Below are positions 1 through 8,221 of a DNA stretch of 64,000 nucleotides, in pieces. The notes below the pieces were generated by a model, which saw only the letters and a list, made by a program, of their open reading frames with translations, ran no database searches and was not told the origin of the DNA. The DNA is from an uncultured Clostridium sp. (GTDB lineage Bacteria > Bacillota > Clostridia > Lachnospirales > Lachnospiraceae): NCBI GenBank assembly GCA_947253885.1, contig CAMYAO010000001.1:62001-126000 (forward strand). The letters run 5' to 3'. The position numbers and the translations under genes are program-made. Numbering within the stretch: position 1 is the stretch's first letter; each line of letters opens with the position of its first letter.

Positions 1-2
1 TT

Positions 3-137
3 GTGATGGCACCGGAGAAAGAGCTCGGTGTGAAGCGGACAGAAGGAAGATGGGAGCGACTGGAGCCGACTTACAAAGAAGGAGTTCGAACGGCACAAAA
101 AGAGCTTCCACGTTTAAAACACTATCTGCAAGATTAA
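3..137 (+). CDS. C-terminal fragment of possible patatin-like phospholipase (cut by window edge)
   Basis: An open frame enters from the left edge and stops at 135-137 (TAA), giving about 44 residues rich in charged residues and ending in LPRLKHYLQD. The pattern of an RT pair, then Y-x-x-G, then a terminal L-x-x-Y-L helix resembles the C-terminal tail of bacterial patatin-like phospholipases. With only this tail visible the family call is tentative. No terminator follows; a promoter-like sequence begins six bases after the stop. Confidence 0.4.
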   Translation: MMAPEKELGVKRTEGRWERLEPTYKEGVRTAQKELPRLKHYLQD

Positions 138-142
138 GTATC

Positions 143-171
143 TTACAAAATATATAGATGTAAAGTATAAT
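143..171 (+). promoter_or_regulatory. Sigma-A-type promoter in front of the transporter remnant
   Basis: TTACAA at 143-148 and TATAAT at 166-171 are separated by 17 bases. The -10 is a perfect consensus match. It would start transcription near 178, just upstream of the truncated transporter at 210, so the promoter appears to have outlived its gene. It could now read into the thiC riboswitch region. Confidence 0.55.
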
Positions 172-209
172 AGAGCGGTTCAAAAAGAGTAAGAAATTAG
201 GAGAATTTT

Positions 210-443
210 ATGAGAAAGTTGAATCGCTGGGTATATGCAGTGGTTGGTGTAATCGTGCTGTTATTTGCAGGTCTTGTATATGCATGGTCTGTATTAGCCG
301 CATCGATTGCTGCAGAGTTTCCCGATTGGTCCAAGACACAGTTATCATTTACTTTTACATTGGTAATGATTTTCTTTTGTATCGGCGGATTGGTCGGAGG
401 TATGGTAAATAAGAAAATCAAAATAAAAAGACTGTTTTTTTAG
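210..443 (+). pseudogene. N-terminal remnant of OFA-family MFS transporter
   Basis: This 77-codon frame starts like the oxalate/formate antiporter (OFA) branch of the major facilitator superfamily: a short MRKLNRWVYA start, a first membrane helix (about residues 8-30) and a second (about 48-68) ending in GGLVGGMVNKK. OFA proteins are normally about 400 residues with 12 helices, so more than 80 percent is missing. The frame ends in a lysine-rich stretch with no further homology, and the thiC riboswitch begins about 35 bases later. A deletion removing the rest of the gene is the simplest reading. A short two-helix protein could still be made, but transport is not expected. Confidence 0.7.
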
Positions 444-479
444 AAACAGATATGCTATGATATCTGTAACTGAACAACG

Positions 480-566
480 AGGGGAGCTGTAAAGGCTGAG
501 AGGTGTTATTGCAATATGACACGACCCTGATACCTGATTTGGATAATGCCAACGTAGGGATGCAGT
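480..566 (+). promoter_or_regulatory. TPP riboswitch (thi box)
   Basis: The conserved thiamine pyrophosphate aptamer blocks are present in order: GGGGAGC at 481, GGCTGAGA at about 495, ACCCTGATACCTGAT at about 525, and GGATAATGCCAACGTAGGGA ending near 560. It lies in the leader of thiC and is followed at 590-616 by a hairpin with a U run. This is the usual arrangement in which TPP binding favours termination and reduces thiC expression. Confidence 0.95.
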
Positions 567-589
567 TTTATATTCATAGACTTCGGTAG

Positions 590-616
590 GTGGTATCCAA
601 TTGGGTACCACTTTTT
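590..616 (+). terminator. Intrinsic terminator of the TPP riboswitch
   Basis: The 9-bp stem GTGGTATCC (590-598) pairs with GGGTACCAC (603-611), with one G-U pair and a 4-base AATT loop, and is followed by TTTTT at 612-616. It sits between the TPP aptamer and the thiC ribosome-binding site (AGGAGG at 626-631), so it is the likely expression platform. Confidence 0.85.
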
Positions 617-635
617 ATTGTATTTAGGAGGATGT

Positions 636-1949
636 ATGAATCAGAGCTATCACACACAAATGGAGGCGGCAAGAAAGGGGATTGTTACACCGGAATTGGA
701 GGCTGTAGCAAAGAAAGAAGGAAGAAGACCGGAGGAACTGCTGCCGTTTCTTGCAGACGGAACGATGGTAATTCCTGCCAATATACACCATAAGGCATTA
801 GATGCAAACGGTGTGGGAAGAATGCTTCGCACAAAGATCAATGTAAATCTCGGAATCAGCAGAGACTGTAAAAATTATGATATAGAGATGGACAAGGTAA
901 TGAAAGCGGTAAATCTCGGAGCGGAGTCAATTATGGATTTGTCCAGTCATGGAGATACCAGTGTTTTTCGAAGAAAATTAACCTCGGAGTGTCCGGCTAT
1001 GATCGGAACGGTTCCAATCTATGATTCGGTAATTCACCATCAAAGAGACCTGGGACTATTGACGGCACAGGACTTTTTAGATGTAATCCGACTCCACGCA
1101 GAAGACGGTGTGGATTTTGTGACACTCCATTGCGGGATTACTCGTAAGACCATCGATCAGATTAAAAGCGGAAATCGAAAGATGAATATTGTAAGTCGTG
1201 GGGGCAGTCTGGTATTTGCATGGATGACAATGACCGGACAGGAAAATCCGTTTTATGAGTACTACGATGAGATACTGGAGATCTGCAGAGAGCATGACGT
1301 GACCATCAGTTTGGGAGATGCCTGTCGTCCGGGATGCCTGGCAGATGCGACAGACGGCTGTCAGATTGAAGAGTTGATTCGTCTGGGCGAATTGACACAG
1401 CGGGCATGGGAGAAAGATGTACAGGTAATGGTGGAAGGTCCAGGACATGTGCCGATGGATCAGATTGCCGCAAATATGAAAGTTCAGGAAACAATCTGTC
1501 ATGGCGCACCATTTTATGTACTGGGACCTTTAGTGACGGATATTGCACCCGGATATGATCATATTACATCTGCAATCGGAGGAGCGATAGCAGCATGGCA
1601 CGGAGCTTCTTTCCTGTGTTATGTAACACCGGCGGAACATTTGGCATTACCGGATGTAGAAGATGTACGAAACGGGATTATTGCAAGCAAGATTGCGGCG
1701 CATGCGGCGGATATCGCAAAGGGAATCCCCGGAGCGAGAGATCAGGATGATCGTATGGCGGATGCAAGAAGAGTATTGGATTGGGATGCACAGTGGTTGG
1801 AGGCATTGGATCCGACTACGGCAAAGACCATCAGGGACAGCAGACTGCCGGAAGAGGATCACGGAGATACTTGCAGTATGTGCGGAAAATTCTGTGCTGT
1901 ACGAAGTATGAACAAAGCATTGGCGGGAGAGGTAATAGATATCCTGTAA
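636..1949 (+). CDS. thiC: Phosphomethylpyrimidine synthase ThiC
   Basis: ThiC is a radical-SAM enzyme converting 5-aminoimidazole ribotide into the hydroxymethylpyrimidine phosphate moiety of thiamine. The 437-residue product starts MNQSYHTQM, has the internal GDACRPGC and EGPGHVPMDQ motifs, and ends with a cysteine cluster at C413, C416 and C420 that should hold the 4Fe-4S cluster. The spacing is CX2CX3C rather than the CX2CX4C of the best-studied ThiC proteins. I chose ATG 636 because AGGAGG lies at 626-631; an upstream TTG at 618 falls beside the terminator and before this site. No other thiamine gene is nearby. Control is expected through the upstream TPP riboswitch. Confidence 0.95.
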   Translation: MNQSYHTQMEAARKGIVTPELEAVAKKEGRRPEELLPFLADGTMVIPANIHHKALDANGVGRMLRTKINVNLGISRDCKNYDIEMDKVMKAVNLGAESIMDLSSHGDTSVFRRKLTSECPAMIGTVPIYDSVIHHQRDLGLLTAQDFLDVIRLHAEDGVDFVTLHCGITRKTIDQIKSGNRKMNIVSRGGSLVFAWMTMTGQENPFYEYYDEILEICREHDVTISLGDACRPGCLADATDGCQIEELIRLGELTQRAWEKDVQVMVEGPGHVPMDQIAANMKVQETICHGAPFYVLGPLVTDIAPGYDHITSAIGGAIAAWHGASFLCYVTPAEHLALPDVEDVRNGIIASKIAAHAADIAKGIPGARDQDDRMADARRVLDWDAQWLEALDPTTAKTIRDSRLPEEDHGDTCSMCGKFCAVRSMNKALAGEVIDIL

Positions 1950-1955
1950 ATTCAG

Positions 1956-2019
1956 TTGAGAATGGTTCCGATTAGTGCTATATTGAAAGATAGAGTTTGA
2001 ATATAGACTAAGAGGAACC
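1956..2019 (+). promoter_or_regulatory. trkA promoter overlapped by a long dyad
   Basis: TTGAGA (1956-1961), a 17-base spacer and TATATT (1979-1984) form a good sigma-A promoter for trkA. An imperfect inverted repeat spans it: the left arm (from GGTTCC at 1964-1969 through TTAG and CTATATT to 1984) mirrors the right arm (AATATAG, CTAA and GGAACC ending at 2019). The right arm overlaps the ribosome-binding region just before ATG 2023. It could be an operator dyad, or an RNA hairpin in read-through transcripts from thiC. Confidence 0.6.
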
Positions 2020-2022
2020 ACA

Positions 2023-3381
2023 ATGAAAATTATTGTTATTGGAAACGGTAAGATTGGAAATGTGATTACAGAGCAGTTATCTTATGAAGGACATGAAGTT
2101 ACCGTAATCGATCAGAATGAAAGCACCTTGAATACGTTGCAGAACCACATGGATATTCTATGTATCTGCGGGAATGGAGCGTTAAAGGAAGTACAAATAG
2201 AAGCAGGCATCAGAAAGACAGATTTACTCATTGCAGCGACTGCAGGCGATGAGTTAAATCTGTTGTGTTGTTTAATTGCAAAAAAGTTAGGTGCGAAGCA
2301 TACCATAGCAAGGGTAAGAAATCCGGAATATGCAGATCAGCTGGGAATGATCAGCGAGGATTTGGGACTGTCAATGAGCATTAATCCGGAGCTGGCGGCA
2401 GCGCACGAGATATTCTCCGTACTGCGTTTTCCGGGTTTGCTGTCGGTAGAGGAATTTGCACACGGAAAGTTTGAACTGGCAGAATTCAAGCTGCAGAAAG
2501 AGAGTATCATTACTTCTATGGATCTGGTAAGTCTAAGTCAGAAATATGATGTCAAAGCTTTGGTCTGTGCCGTACAAAGAGGTAAGCATACGATTATTCC
2601 AAACGGAGATTTTATTCTGCAACCGGAAGATATTGTCAGTTTTGCAGCCTCTCCTATGGAAGCAGAGAAGTTTTTGCAGATGGCGGGCGTAAAGAGCCGC
2701 ATGCCGAAAGATGTGATAATTGTCGGCGCAGGTCGTATTACGTATTATCTGATCCGAATGATGAAACGAATGGGGATGCATCCGATTGTAATTGAGCGAG
2801 ATGAGAAAAAAGCAAAACAGATTTTCCAGCATTTCCCGAAAGCATTAGTGATTTCGGGAGACGGAACGGATCGGGAGATCCTGCATGAAGAAGGAATCGC
2901 GGAAGTGGATGCTTTTGTTGCACTGACCGGTACAGATGAGGTAAATATATTATTATCCATGTATGCACAGTCACAGGAAGTACCGAAGGTTGTAACAAAG
3001 GTAAGCCGTATGACGGCATTAGACCTGATTGATTCCGATGATCTCGGTTCCGTGATCTCTCCGAAAGACATAATTGCCAGTCGAATTGTCAGTTATGTGC
3101 GTGCAATGGAAAAGGCGGGAAAAAGTAATGTAGAGACACTGTACCGTATTTGCGGCGGAAACGTAGAGGCGTTGGAATTTATTGCTTTGACAGATGATCG
3201 GAAAGTAATCGGAGTTCCTTTTAAGGATTTGAAATTAAAATCCAACTTATTGGTCTGCTGCTTGATCCGGAAAGGACAGATTGTGATTCCGGGAGGAGAA
3301 GATGAGATCCGTTTGGGAGATCGGGTCATTGTCGTTACTATTAACAAACATTTGAAAGATTTGAATGATATTTTGGAGTAG
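2023..3381 (+). CDS. trkA: Trk potassium-uptake regulatory subunit TrkA
   Basis: This 452-residue cytoplasmic protein has two tandem RCK/KTN units. The first Rossmann fold opens with GNGKIG at residues 7-12 and the second with VGAGRI near residue 231; each is followed by a TrkA-C ligand-binding domain. It gates the TrkH channel in response to nucleotides. The double-domain length matches TrkA rather than the single-domain KtrA. trkH follows after 8 bases, giving a complete two-gene system. The promoter and dyad directly upstream suggest its own regulation, separate from thiC. Confidence 0.95.
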   Translation: MKIIVIGNGKIGNVITEQLSYEGHEVTVIDQNESTLNTLQNHMDILCICGNGALKEVQIEAGIRKTDLLIAATAGDELNLLCCLIAKKLGAKHTIARVRNPEYADQLGMISEDLGLSMSINPELAAAHEIFSVLRFPGLLSVEEFAHGKFELAEFKLQKESIITSMDLVSLSQKYDVKALVCAVQRGKHTIIPNGDFILQPEDIVSFAASPMEAEKFLQMAGVKSRMPKDVIIVGAGRITYYLIRMMKRMGMHPIVIERDEKKAKQIFQHFPKALVISGDGTDREILHEEGIAEVDAFVALTGTDEVNILLSMYAQSQEVPKVVTKVSRMTALDLIDSDDLGSVISPKDIIASRIVSYVRAMEKAGKSNVETLYRICGGNVEALEFIALTDDRKVIGVPFKDLKLKSNLLVCCLIRKGQIVIPGGEDEIRLGDRVIVVTINKHLKDLNDILE

Positions 3382-3389
3382 AAATTAAT

Positions 3390-4895
3390 ATGAACAAGAG
3401 GATTGTGATCCGTTTGGTCAGTTATATTTTAATATTGGAAGCAGTATTAATGGTAATACCAATGGTGGTGAGTGCAATTTATGGAGAAGGAGAGGTTACA
3501 GGGGCGTTTATTCTGTCTATTGTCATTTCAATTGTGACAGGAGCCTGTTTGTATTCTGTAAGACCGCATGACAAGGTGATCTATGCAAAGGAAGGATTTT
3601 TGGCAGTCGCACTGTCCTGGATTTTTTTAAGTGTTTTCGGTTCTTTGCCGTTTTTGCTTTCAGGAGCAATCCCGAATTTTTTTACTGCATTGTTTGAGAC
3701 CGCTTCCGGGTTTACCACAACTGGTGCAACTGCATTGACTGATGTGGAGGCATTGGGTTACGGATTGTTGTTTTGGCGCAGCTTTACCCATTGGATCGGC
3801 GGTATGGGAGTTCTGGTATTTGTACTGGTTATTCTTCCTTTAGGCGGAGATCGAAACATGCATCTGATGAGAGCAGAGGTTCCGGGACCGACCGCAGGAA
3901 AATTAGTTCCCCGTATGAAAGACACGGCAAAGATTTTATATGGAATCTACCTGTCTTTGACGATTTTGGAGATTGTTATTTTGTTTATCGGAAAGATGCC
4001 GTTGTTTGATTGTTTCATCAATGCATTCGGCTGTGCCGGAACCGGAGGATTTTCCAATTGGAATAATGGAATCGCACACTATAACAGTGCTTATGCCGAG
4101 ATTGTTATGGGAGTTTTTATGCTGATCTTCGGTATTAATTTTAATCTTTACTATATGATTCTGATTCGACGCATGAAATCCTTTTTTAAGAATGAAGAAC
4201 TTCGAGTTTATCTTGCAGTTGTGTGTTTTGCAGTGCTTACGATCGCACTGAATATCAAAGCACGTTATGAGGACTTCGGAACTGCACTTCGACATGCATT
4301 TTTTCATGTCAGTTCTATTATTACAACTTCCGGTTTTACTACGGACAATTATGAAAACTGGGGGAGTTATGCACAGATGCTGCTGTTTTTGCTGATGTTG
4401 CTCGGAGCCTGCGCAGGCAGTACAGCAGGAGGATTAAAGGTTTCAAGAGTCATGTTGCTGTTTCGAAATGCAAAACGTGGAATCCATCGCCTGATCCATC
4501 CCCGCTCGATTGAGATCGTACATATCGACGGAAAGATGCAGGAAGAAACCGTTTTACAGGAAAGCGGGGTGTATCTGACGATCTATTGTTTCATTATGGT
4601 GGCATCTATGTTGGTAATCGCAGCAGACGGATTTGATATCAAGACTAATATTTCCACTGTAGTAACCTGCTTTAATAATGTCGGACCCGGATTCGGTGCA
4701 GTCGGACCGACCGGAAACTTTGCTTCCTACAGTTGGTGGGCAAAGTTGATTCTGACGTTTGACATGTTGGCAGGAAGACTGGAGATTTTCCCGATTCTGA
4801 TTTTGTTTGCACCGAGTTTCTGGCATAGAGCAAGAAGACGGGGACGTGAATGTGAAAGAAAAGAACCTAAGAAAAGAGTAAGAATTATTAGATAA
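3390..4895 (+). CDS. trkH: Trk potassium transporter membrane subunit TrkH
   Basis: This 501-residue polytopic protein carries the four pore loops expected of the TrkH/KtrB family: the first reads GFTTTGAT, the second CAGTGGFSNW, the third TTSGFTTDN and the fourth NNVGPGFGAVGPTGN, each contributing a filter glycine. The conserved RSFTHWIGGMG after the first loop is also present. It forms the potassium-conducting pore and works with TrkA encoded 8 bases upstream. The C-terminus is strongly basic. The start ATG follows the trkA stop closely, consistent with co-translation. Confidence 0.95.
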   Translation: MNKRIVIRLVSYILILEAVLMVIPMVVSAIYGEGEVTGAFILSIVISIVTGACLYSVRPHDKVIYAKEGFLAVALSWIFLSVFGSLPFLLSGAIPNFFTALFETASGFTTTGATALTDVEALGYGLLFWRSFTHWIGGMGVLVFVLVILPLGGDRNMHLMRAEVPGPTAGKLVPRMKDTAKILYGIYLSLTILEIVILFIGKMPLFDCFINAFGCAGTGGFSNWNNGIAHYNSAYAEIVMGVFMLIFGINFNLYYMILIRRMKSFFKNEELRVYLAVVCFAVLTIALNIKARYEDFGTALRHAFFHVSSIITTSGFTTDNYENWGSYAQMLLFLLMLLGACAGSTAGGLKVSRVMLLFRNAKRGIHRLIHPRSIEIVHIDGKMQEETVLQESGVYLTIYCFIMVASMLVIAADGFDIKTNISTVVTCFNNVGPGFGAVGPTGNFASYSWWAKLILTFDMLAGRLEIFPILILFAPSFWHRARRRGRECERKEPKKRVRIIR

Positions 4896-4904
4896 GAGGG
4901 AAAT

Positions 4905-5843
4905 ATGAGAATATTAGTTGCAGATGCGGATTCACTGGGAAATGATATTGACTGGAGTGCTTATGAGGCATATGGTGAGATTATAAAATACGGGAGTATC
5001 CGGGATCAGGACTTAAATGACAAGTTACAGGATATAGATGTTTTGATTGTCAATAAGACCAGAGTAAATGAGTCTACTATCGGAAAAGCAAATGCATTGA
5101 AGCTGGTTTGTATTACAGCCACCGGAACTGACAATCTGGATAAAGAATATTTGGAGAAAAAAAAGATTGCATGGAGAAATGTAGCCGGTTATTCTACGGA
5201 AAGTGTAGCCCAGCATACCTTTGCCATGTTGTTTTATTTATTGGAACATCTGCATTATTATGACAGTTATGTAAAACAGGGGAATTATATCAATGATAAG
5301 ATGTTCACACATTTTGACAGAACCTTTCCGCAATTGGCAGAGCTTACATACGGAATCATCGGCCTGGGAGCGATCGGAAGCAGAGTGGCGGAGATTGCAA
5401 CTGCGTTCGGAGCACATGTGATTTTCTATTCTCCATCCGGCAGTAAACGGGATACTTTGTATGAACAGGTATCGTTGGAAGAACTGCTGAAACGGTCGGA
5501 TATAGTATCCGTCCATGCACCGTTGACTGATCGGACGAGAGGCTTGATGAATCGGGAAGCCTTTCAAAAGATGAAATCTTCCGCAATACTGATCAATGTA
5601 GGACGGGGACCGATTGTCAGAGAGCAGGATCTTCTGGAGGCATTGGAATCCGGTGAGATTCAGGCAGCAGGACTGGATGTGTTGGAAGTGGAGCCGATGT
5701 CCGAAAATAATCCTCTTATTAAGATACAGGACAGCTCTAAATTGTTGATTACGCCTCATATCGCATGGGCATCTAAAGGAGCCAGAAAACGTCTGATGGA
5801 ATATGTCTTGCAAAATATAAAGGATTTTTTCGATGAAAACTAA
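4905..5843 (+). CDS. D-2-hydroxyacid dehydrogenase
   Basis: This is a 312-residue NAD(P)-dependent D-isomer-specific 2-hydroxyacid dehydrogenase, possibly a glycerate or hydroxypyruvate reductase. The cofactor loop GLGAIGSRVAE begins near residue 150. The catalytic arginine is in INVGRGPIV, the glutamate in the GLDVLEVEPM block, and the catalytic histidine is H285 in TPHIAWAS. The substrate cannot be assigned from sequence alone. The gene overlaps the next one by 11 bases, suggesting translational coupling with the YbhN-like protein. A link with potassium uptake upstream is not obvious. Confidence 0.85.
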   Translation: MRILVADADSLGNDIDWSAYEAYGEIIKYGSIRDQDLNDKLQDIDVLIVNKTRVNESTIGKANALKLVCITATGTDNLDKEYLEKKKIAWRNVAGYSTESVAQHTFAMLFYLLEHLHYYDSYVKQGNYINDKMFTHFDRTFPQLAELTYGIIGLGAIGSRVAEIATAFGAHVIFYSPSGSKRDTLYEQVSLEELLKRSDIVSVHAPLTDRTRGLMNREAFQKMKSSAILINVGRGPIVREQDLLEALESGEIQAAGLDVLEVEPMSENNPLIKIQDSSKLLITPHIAWASKGARKRLMEYVLQNIKDFFDEN

Positions 5844-6834
5844 GAAAACTATTGCAAAATGGATATTTGTAATCGTATTGTTACTGGCCATCATTTATAC
5901 GTTTCGAAATTCTGCGGGAGAGATTCTTTTGGAAATACGGACCACAACACCATTGATTTTGTGTATTATCTGTATCTCTTCCTGTATTATGCATTGTTTT
6001 GAAGGATGGATCACCTATTCATTGGCAAAGAAATACAATCCGTATTTTCGATATCGAAGTGGAGTGTTTTGTGCGTTTTACTGTTCTTTTTATCGATTAG
6101 CGACCCTCGGAAGCGGAGCTGGTGTGGCTGCTGTTGTTTATCTGGGCAGGCATGGAATTGCATATTCCAAGGCGATAGGGGTATATATGGTTCAGTATGT
6201 ACTGCACAAGATTTCTATAGCATTGTTTAGCGGAATCTGTTTTGTCTTAAACTGGCGTTTTATGATAAGACATTATCATACCTATGGTTGGATGCTGCTG
6301 GCAGCATACGGTATTACAATCTGCATTTGTATAGGATTGGTATTATTTGTGGCTTCCGGACGTGTACATAGACTGTTGTTGTTTCTTATGAATCGAATCA
6401 ATCGCTCCGGAAAATGGACCGATAAGATAGAGCGGCAGAAACAGGAGTTCGAAATGATGGAAGAGGCTTCTGCAGAATTATTGACTGACCGTACTCTGAT
6501 GTTTGTGCTGATCATTCGAAATTTAATAAAGTTTTGTTTCTGGTACGGAATACCCTTTATTATTGTTTTTTCCTCCCATACGATTCGTCTTTTGGATTCT
6601 TTCGGGATCACTTCGCTATCTGTGATGACAGCAGCCGTATTGCCCACACCGGCAGGTGTCGGGGCGGTGGAATATATTATGACCATGCTGTTTGCCGTGG
6701 TACTGGGAAATGGAAAAGCGGGAGCAGTGACGATCCTTTATCGTATTGCAACCTTTATCTTCCCGTTTTTAGTAGGGTTTATTTGTATTACAATTAGCAG
6801 AATAGTAAGAAAAAAAGAAAAATATCTTGTATAG
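5833..6834 (+). CDS. YbhN-like (lysylphosphatidylglycerol synthetase TM-region family) membrane protein
   Basis: This 333-residue protein has about eight hydrophobic helices. It carries LGSGAGVAAVVYLGRHGI near residue 95 and PTPAGVGAVE near residue 275, which are hallmark stretches of the UPF0104/YbhN family, the membrane domain also found in MprF. Family members are thought to move or modify lipids. There is no soluble aminoacyl-transferase domain, so lipid aminoacylation is unlikely. It starts inside the end of the dehydrogenase gene. The -35 of the riboflavin promoter overlaps its stop codon. Confidence 0.75.
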   Translation: MKTKKTIAKWIFVIVLLLAIIYTFRNSAGEILLEIRTTTPLILCIICISSCIMHCFEGWITYSLAKKYNPYFRYRSGVFCAFYCSFYRLATLGSGAGVAAVVYLGRHGIAYSKAIGVYMVQYVLHKISIALFSGICFVLNWRFMIRHYHTYGWMLLAAYGITICICIGLVLFVASGRVHRLLLFLMNRINRSGKWTDKIERQKQEFEMMEEASAELLTDRTLMFVLIIRNLIKFCFWYGIPFIIVFSSHTIRLLDSFGITSLSVMTAAVLPTPAGVGAVEYIMTMLFAVVLGNGKAGAVTILYRIATFIFPFLVGFICITISRIVRKKEKYLV

Positions 6835-6855
6835 CTGTACTAACTGTGCTACAAT
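6827..6855 (+). promoter_or_regulatory. Promoter of the riboflavin operon
   Basis: TTGTAT (6827-6832) and TACAAT (6850-6855) are spaced by 17 bases. The predicted start near 6862 lies just before the FMN aptamer. The -35 hexamer overlaps the end of the upstream membrane-protein gene. Confidence 0.6.
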
Positions 6856-6867
6856 AGCATCAAGTTC

Positions 6868-6990
6868 ATAATACGCTTCGGGGTTGGGTGAGATTCCCTA
6901 CCGGCGGTAACAGCCCGCGAGCTTTTTAGCATGATTTGGTGAAATTCCAAAGCCGACAGTACAGTCTGGATGAGAGAAGATGATTAGTAC
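6868..6990 (+). promoter_or_regulatory. FMN riboswitch (RFN element)
   Basis: The conserved RFN blocks are all visible: TTCGGGGTTGGGTGAGATTC from 6877, CCTACCGGCGGTAACAGCCC from about 6898, GGTGAAATTCC near 6938, and GCCGACAGTACAGTCTGGAT followed by GAGAGAAGATG. It precedes ribD and is followed by an intrinsic terminator at 7003-7037. FMN binding should therefore terminate transcription of the riboflavin operon. Confidence 0.95.
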
Positions 6991-7002
6991 GATTTTTTTG
7001 CG

Positions 7003-7037
7003 TACCCTGTAAGTTTATTCTTGCAGGGTATTTTTTT
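7003..7037 (+). terminator. Intrinsic terminator of the FMN riboswitch
   Basis: TACCCTGTAAG (7003-7013) pairs with CTTGCAGGGTA (7020-7030), with one G-U pair, around a 6-base loop, followed by seven T at 7031-7037. It lies between the FMN aptamer and ribD. Confidence 0.88.
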
Positions 7038-7126
7038 GTTCTATAAGAATTTGCAGCACATTTTTATAGAACCATCGCACTGTGCGAGATATGTACTCTA
7101 TATTTTATCGGAAAGGAGGACGGATA

Positions 7127-8209
7127 ATGAAAGAAGTCTATATGAGACGGGCATTAGAGCTGGCAAAGCTCGGATTGGGAAGAACAAATCCGAATCCGAT
7201 GGTCGGCTGTGTAATTGTAAAAAACGACAGAATCATTAGCGAAGGATATCATGAACGATACGGAGCCTATCACGCAGAGCGAAATGCATTGCTGCATTGC
7301 AAGGAGGATCCGGCAGGGGCGGATTTGTATGTTACATTGGAGCCCTGCTGTCATCATGGAAAAACACCGCCCTGTACTGAAATTATTATTGAAAAGAAGA
7401 TCGGGAGAGTTTTTGTGGGAAGTATGGATTCCAATCCTTTGGTAGCCGGAGAGGGAGTACGAATCTTACAGAAAGCGGGAATTTCTGTTGTTACCGGAAT
7501 ACTGGAGAAAGAGTGTAAAAAGTTAAATGAAGTATTTTATCACTATATAGAAACAAAGACTCCCTATGTGGTTTTAAAATATGCAATGACACTGGACGGA
7601 AAAATTGCCTGTGCAGGAGGTGATTCCAAGTGGATCACAAATGAAGAAAGCAGGGCATCTGTACAGTTTTTAAGAAAACGTTATGCCGGAATTATGGCAG
7701 GGATCGGAACTGTTTTGGCAGACAATCCGATGTTGAACTGCAGATTGGAAGAAGGGGTAAATCCTGTTCGGATTATCTGTGATTCCCATCTGAAGATTCC
7801 GACGGAGAGTAATCTGGTACAAAGTGCGAATGAGATTCCGACGATTGTTGCAACGACTCGAAAGGGATATGCGTCAGAAAAACGACAGCTATTGGAAACA
7901 CTTGGAGTAAAAGTGCTGGAATCGGGAATCGGTGAACAGGTGGATCTGGCAGAGCTGATGCGGCTTCTCGGAAAAGAAGGAATTGACAGTCTTTTGGTTG
8001 AAGGTGGTTCAAAGCTGCACGGTGCTGTATTGGAAGCCGGGCTTGTAAATAAGGTGGTTGCTTATATTGCTCCTAAAATAATAGGAGGGGACAGGGCACC
8101 GTCTCCAATCGGAGGAAATGGTGTGCAGAAGATGAAGGATGCCTGTCAGTTAAAGAAGATGACGTTTGAGCGATACGGAGAAGATATTTGTATTATCGGA
8201 TATATTTGA
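7127..8209 (+). CDS. ribD: Bifunctional riboflavin biosynthesis deaminase/reductase RibD
   Basis: RibD deaminates the pyrimidine made by GTP cyclohydrolase II and then reduces its ribosyl side chain. The 360-residue protein has an N-terminal deaminase with zinc ligands H48 (in HAE, with E50 as proton shuttle), C73 and C82 (PCC...PPC), then a DHFR-like reductase beginning near VLKYAMTLDGKIA and ending with LLVEGGSKLHGA. I chose ATG 7127 because AGGAGG lies 7 bases upstream (7114-7119); an extended frame from 7082 has no such site. It is the first gene of a four-gene operon controlled by the FMN riboswitch. Confidence 0.95.
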   Translation: MKEVYMRRALELAKLGLGRTNPNPMVGCVIVKNDRIISEGYHERYGAYHAERNALLHCKEDPAGADLYVTLEPCCHHGKTPPCTEIIIEKKIGRVFVGSMDSNPLVAGEGVRILQKAGISVVTGILEKECKKLNEVFYHYIETKTPYVVLKYAMTLDGKIACAGGDSKWITNEESRASVQFLRKRYAGIMAGIGTVLADNPMLNCRLEEGVNPVRIICDSHLKIPTESNLVQSANEIPTIVATTRKGYASEKRQLLETLGVKVLESGIGEQVDLAELMRLLGKEGIDSLLVEGGSKLHGAVLEAGLVNKVVAYIAPKIIGGDRAPSPIGGNGVQKMKDACQLKKMTFERYGEDICIIGYI

Positions 8210-8221
8210 TAGGAGGGCAGC

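Noticed and set aside
618..635. TTG 618 as start of thiC
   Set aside because: It lies beside the terminator U run and upstream of the AGGAGG that serves ATG 636.
5238..5894. 218-codon antisense frame opposite the hydroxyacid dehydrogenase
   Set aside because: It is a shadow of two well-supported plus-strand genes and has no domain.
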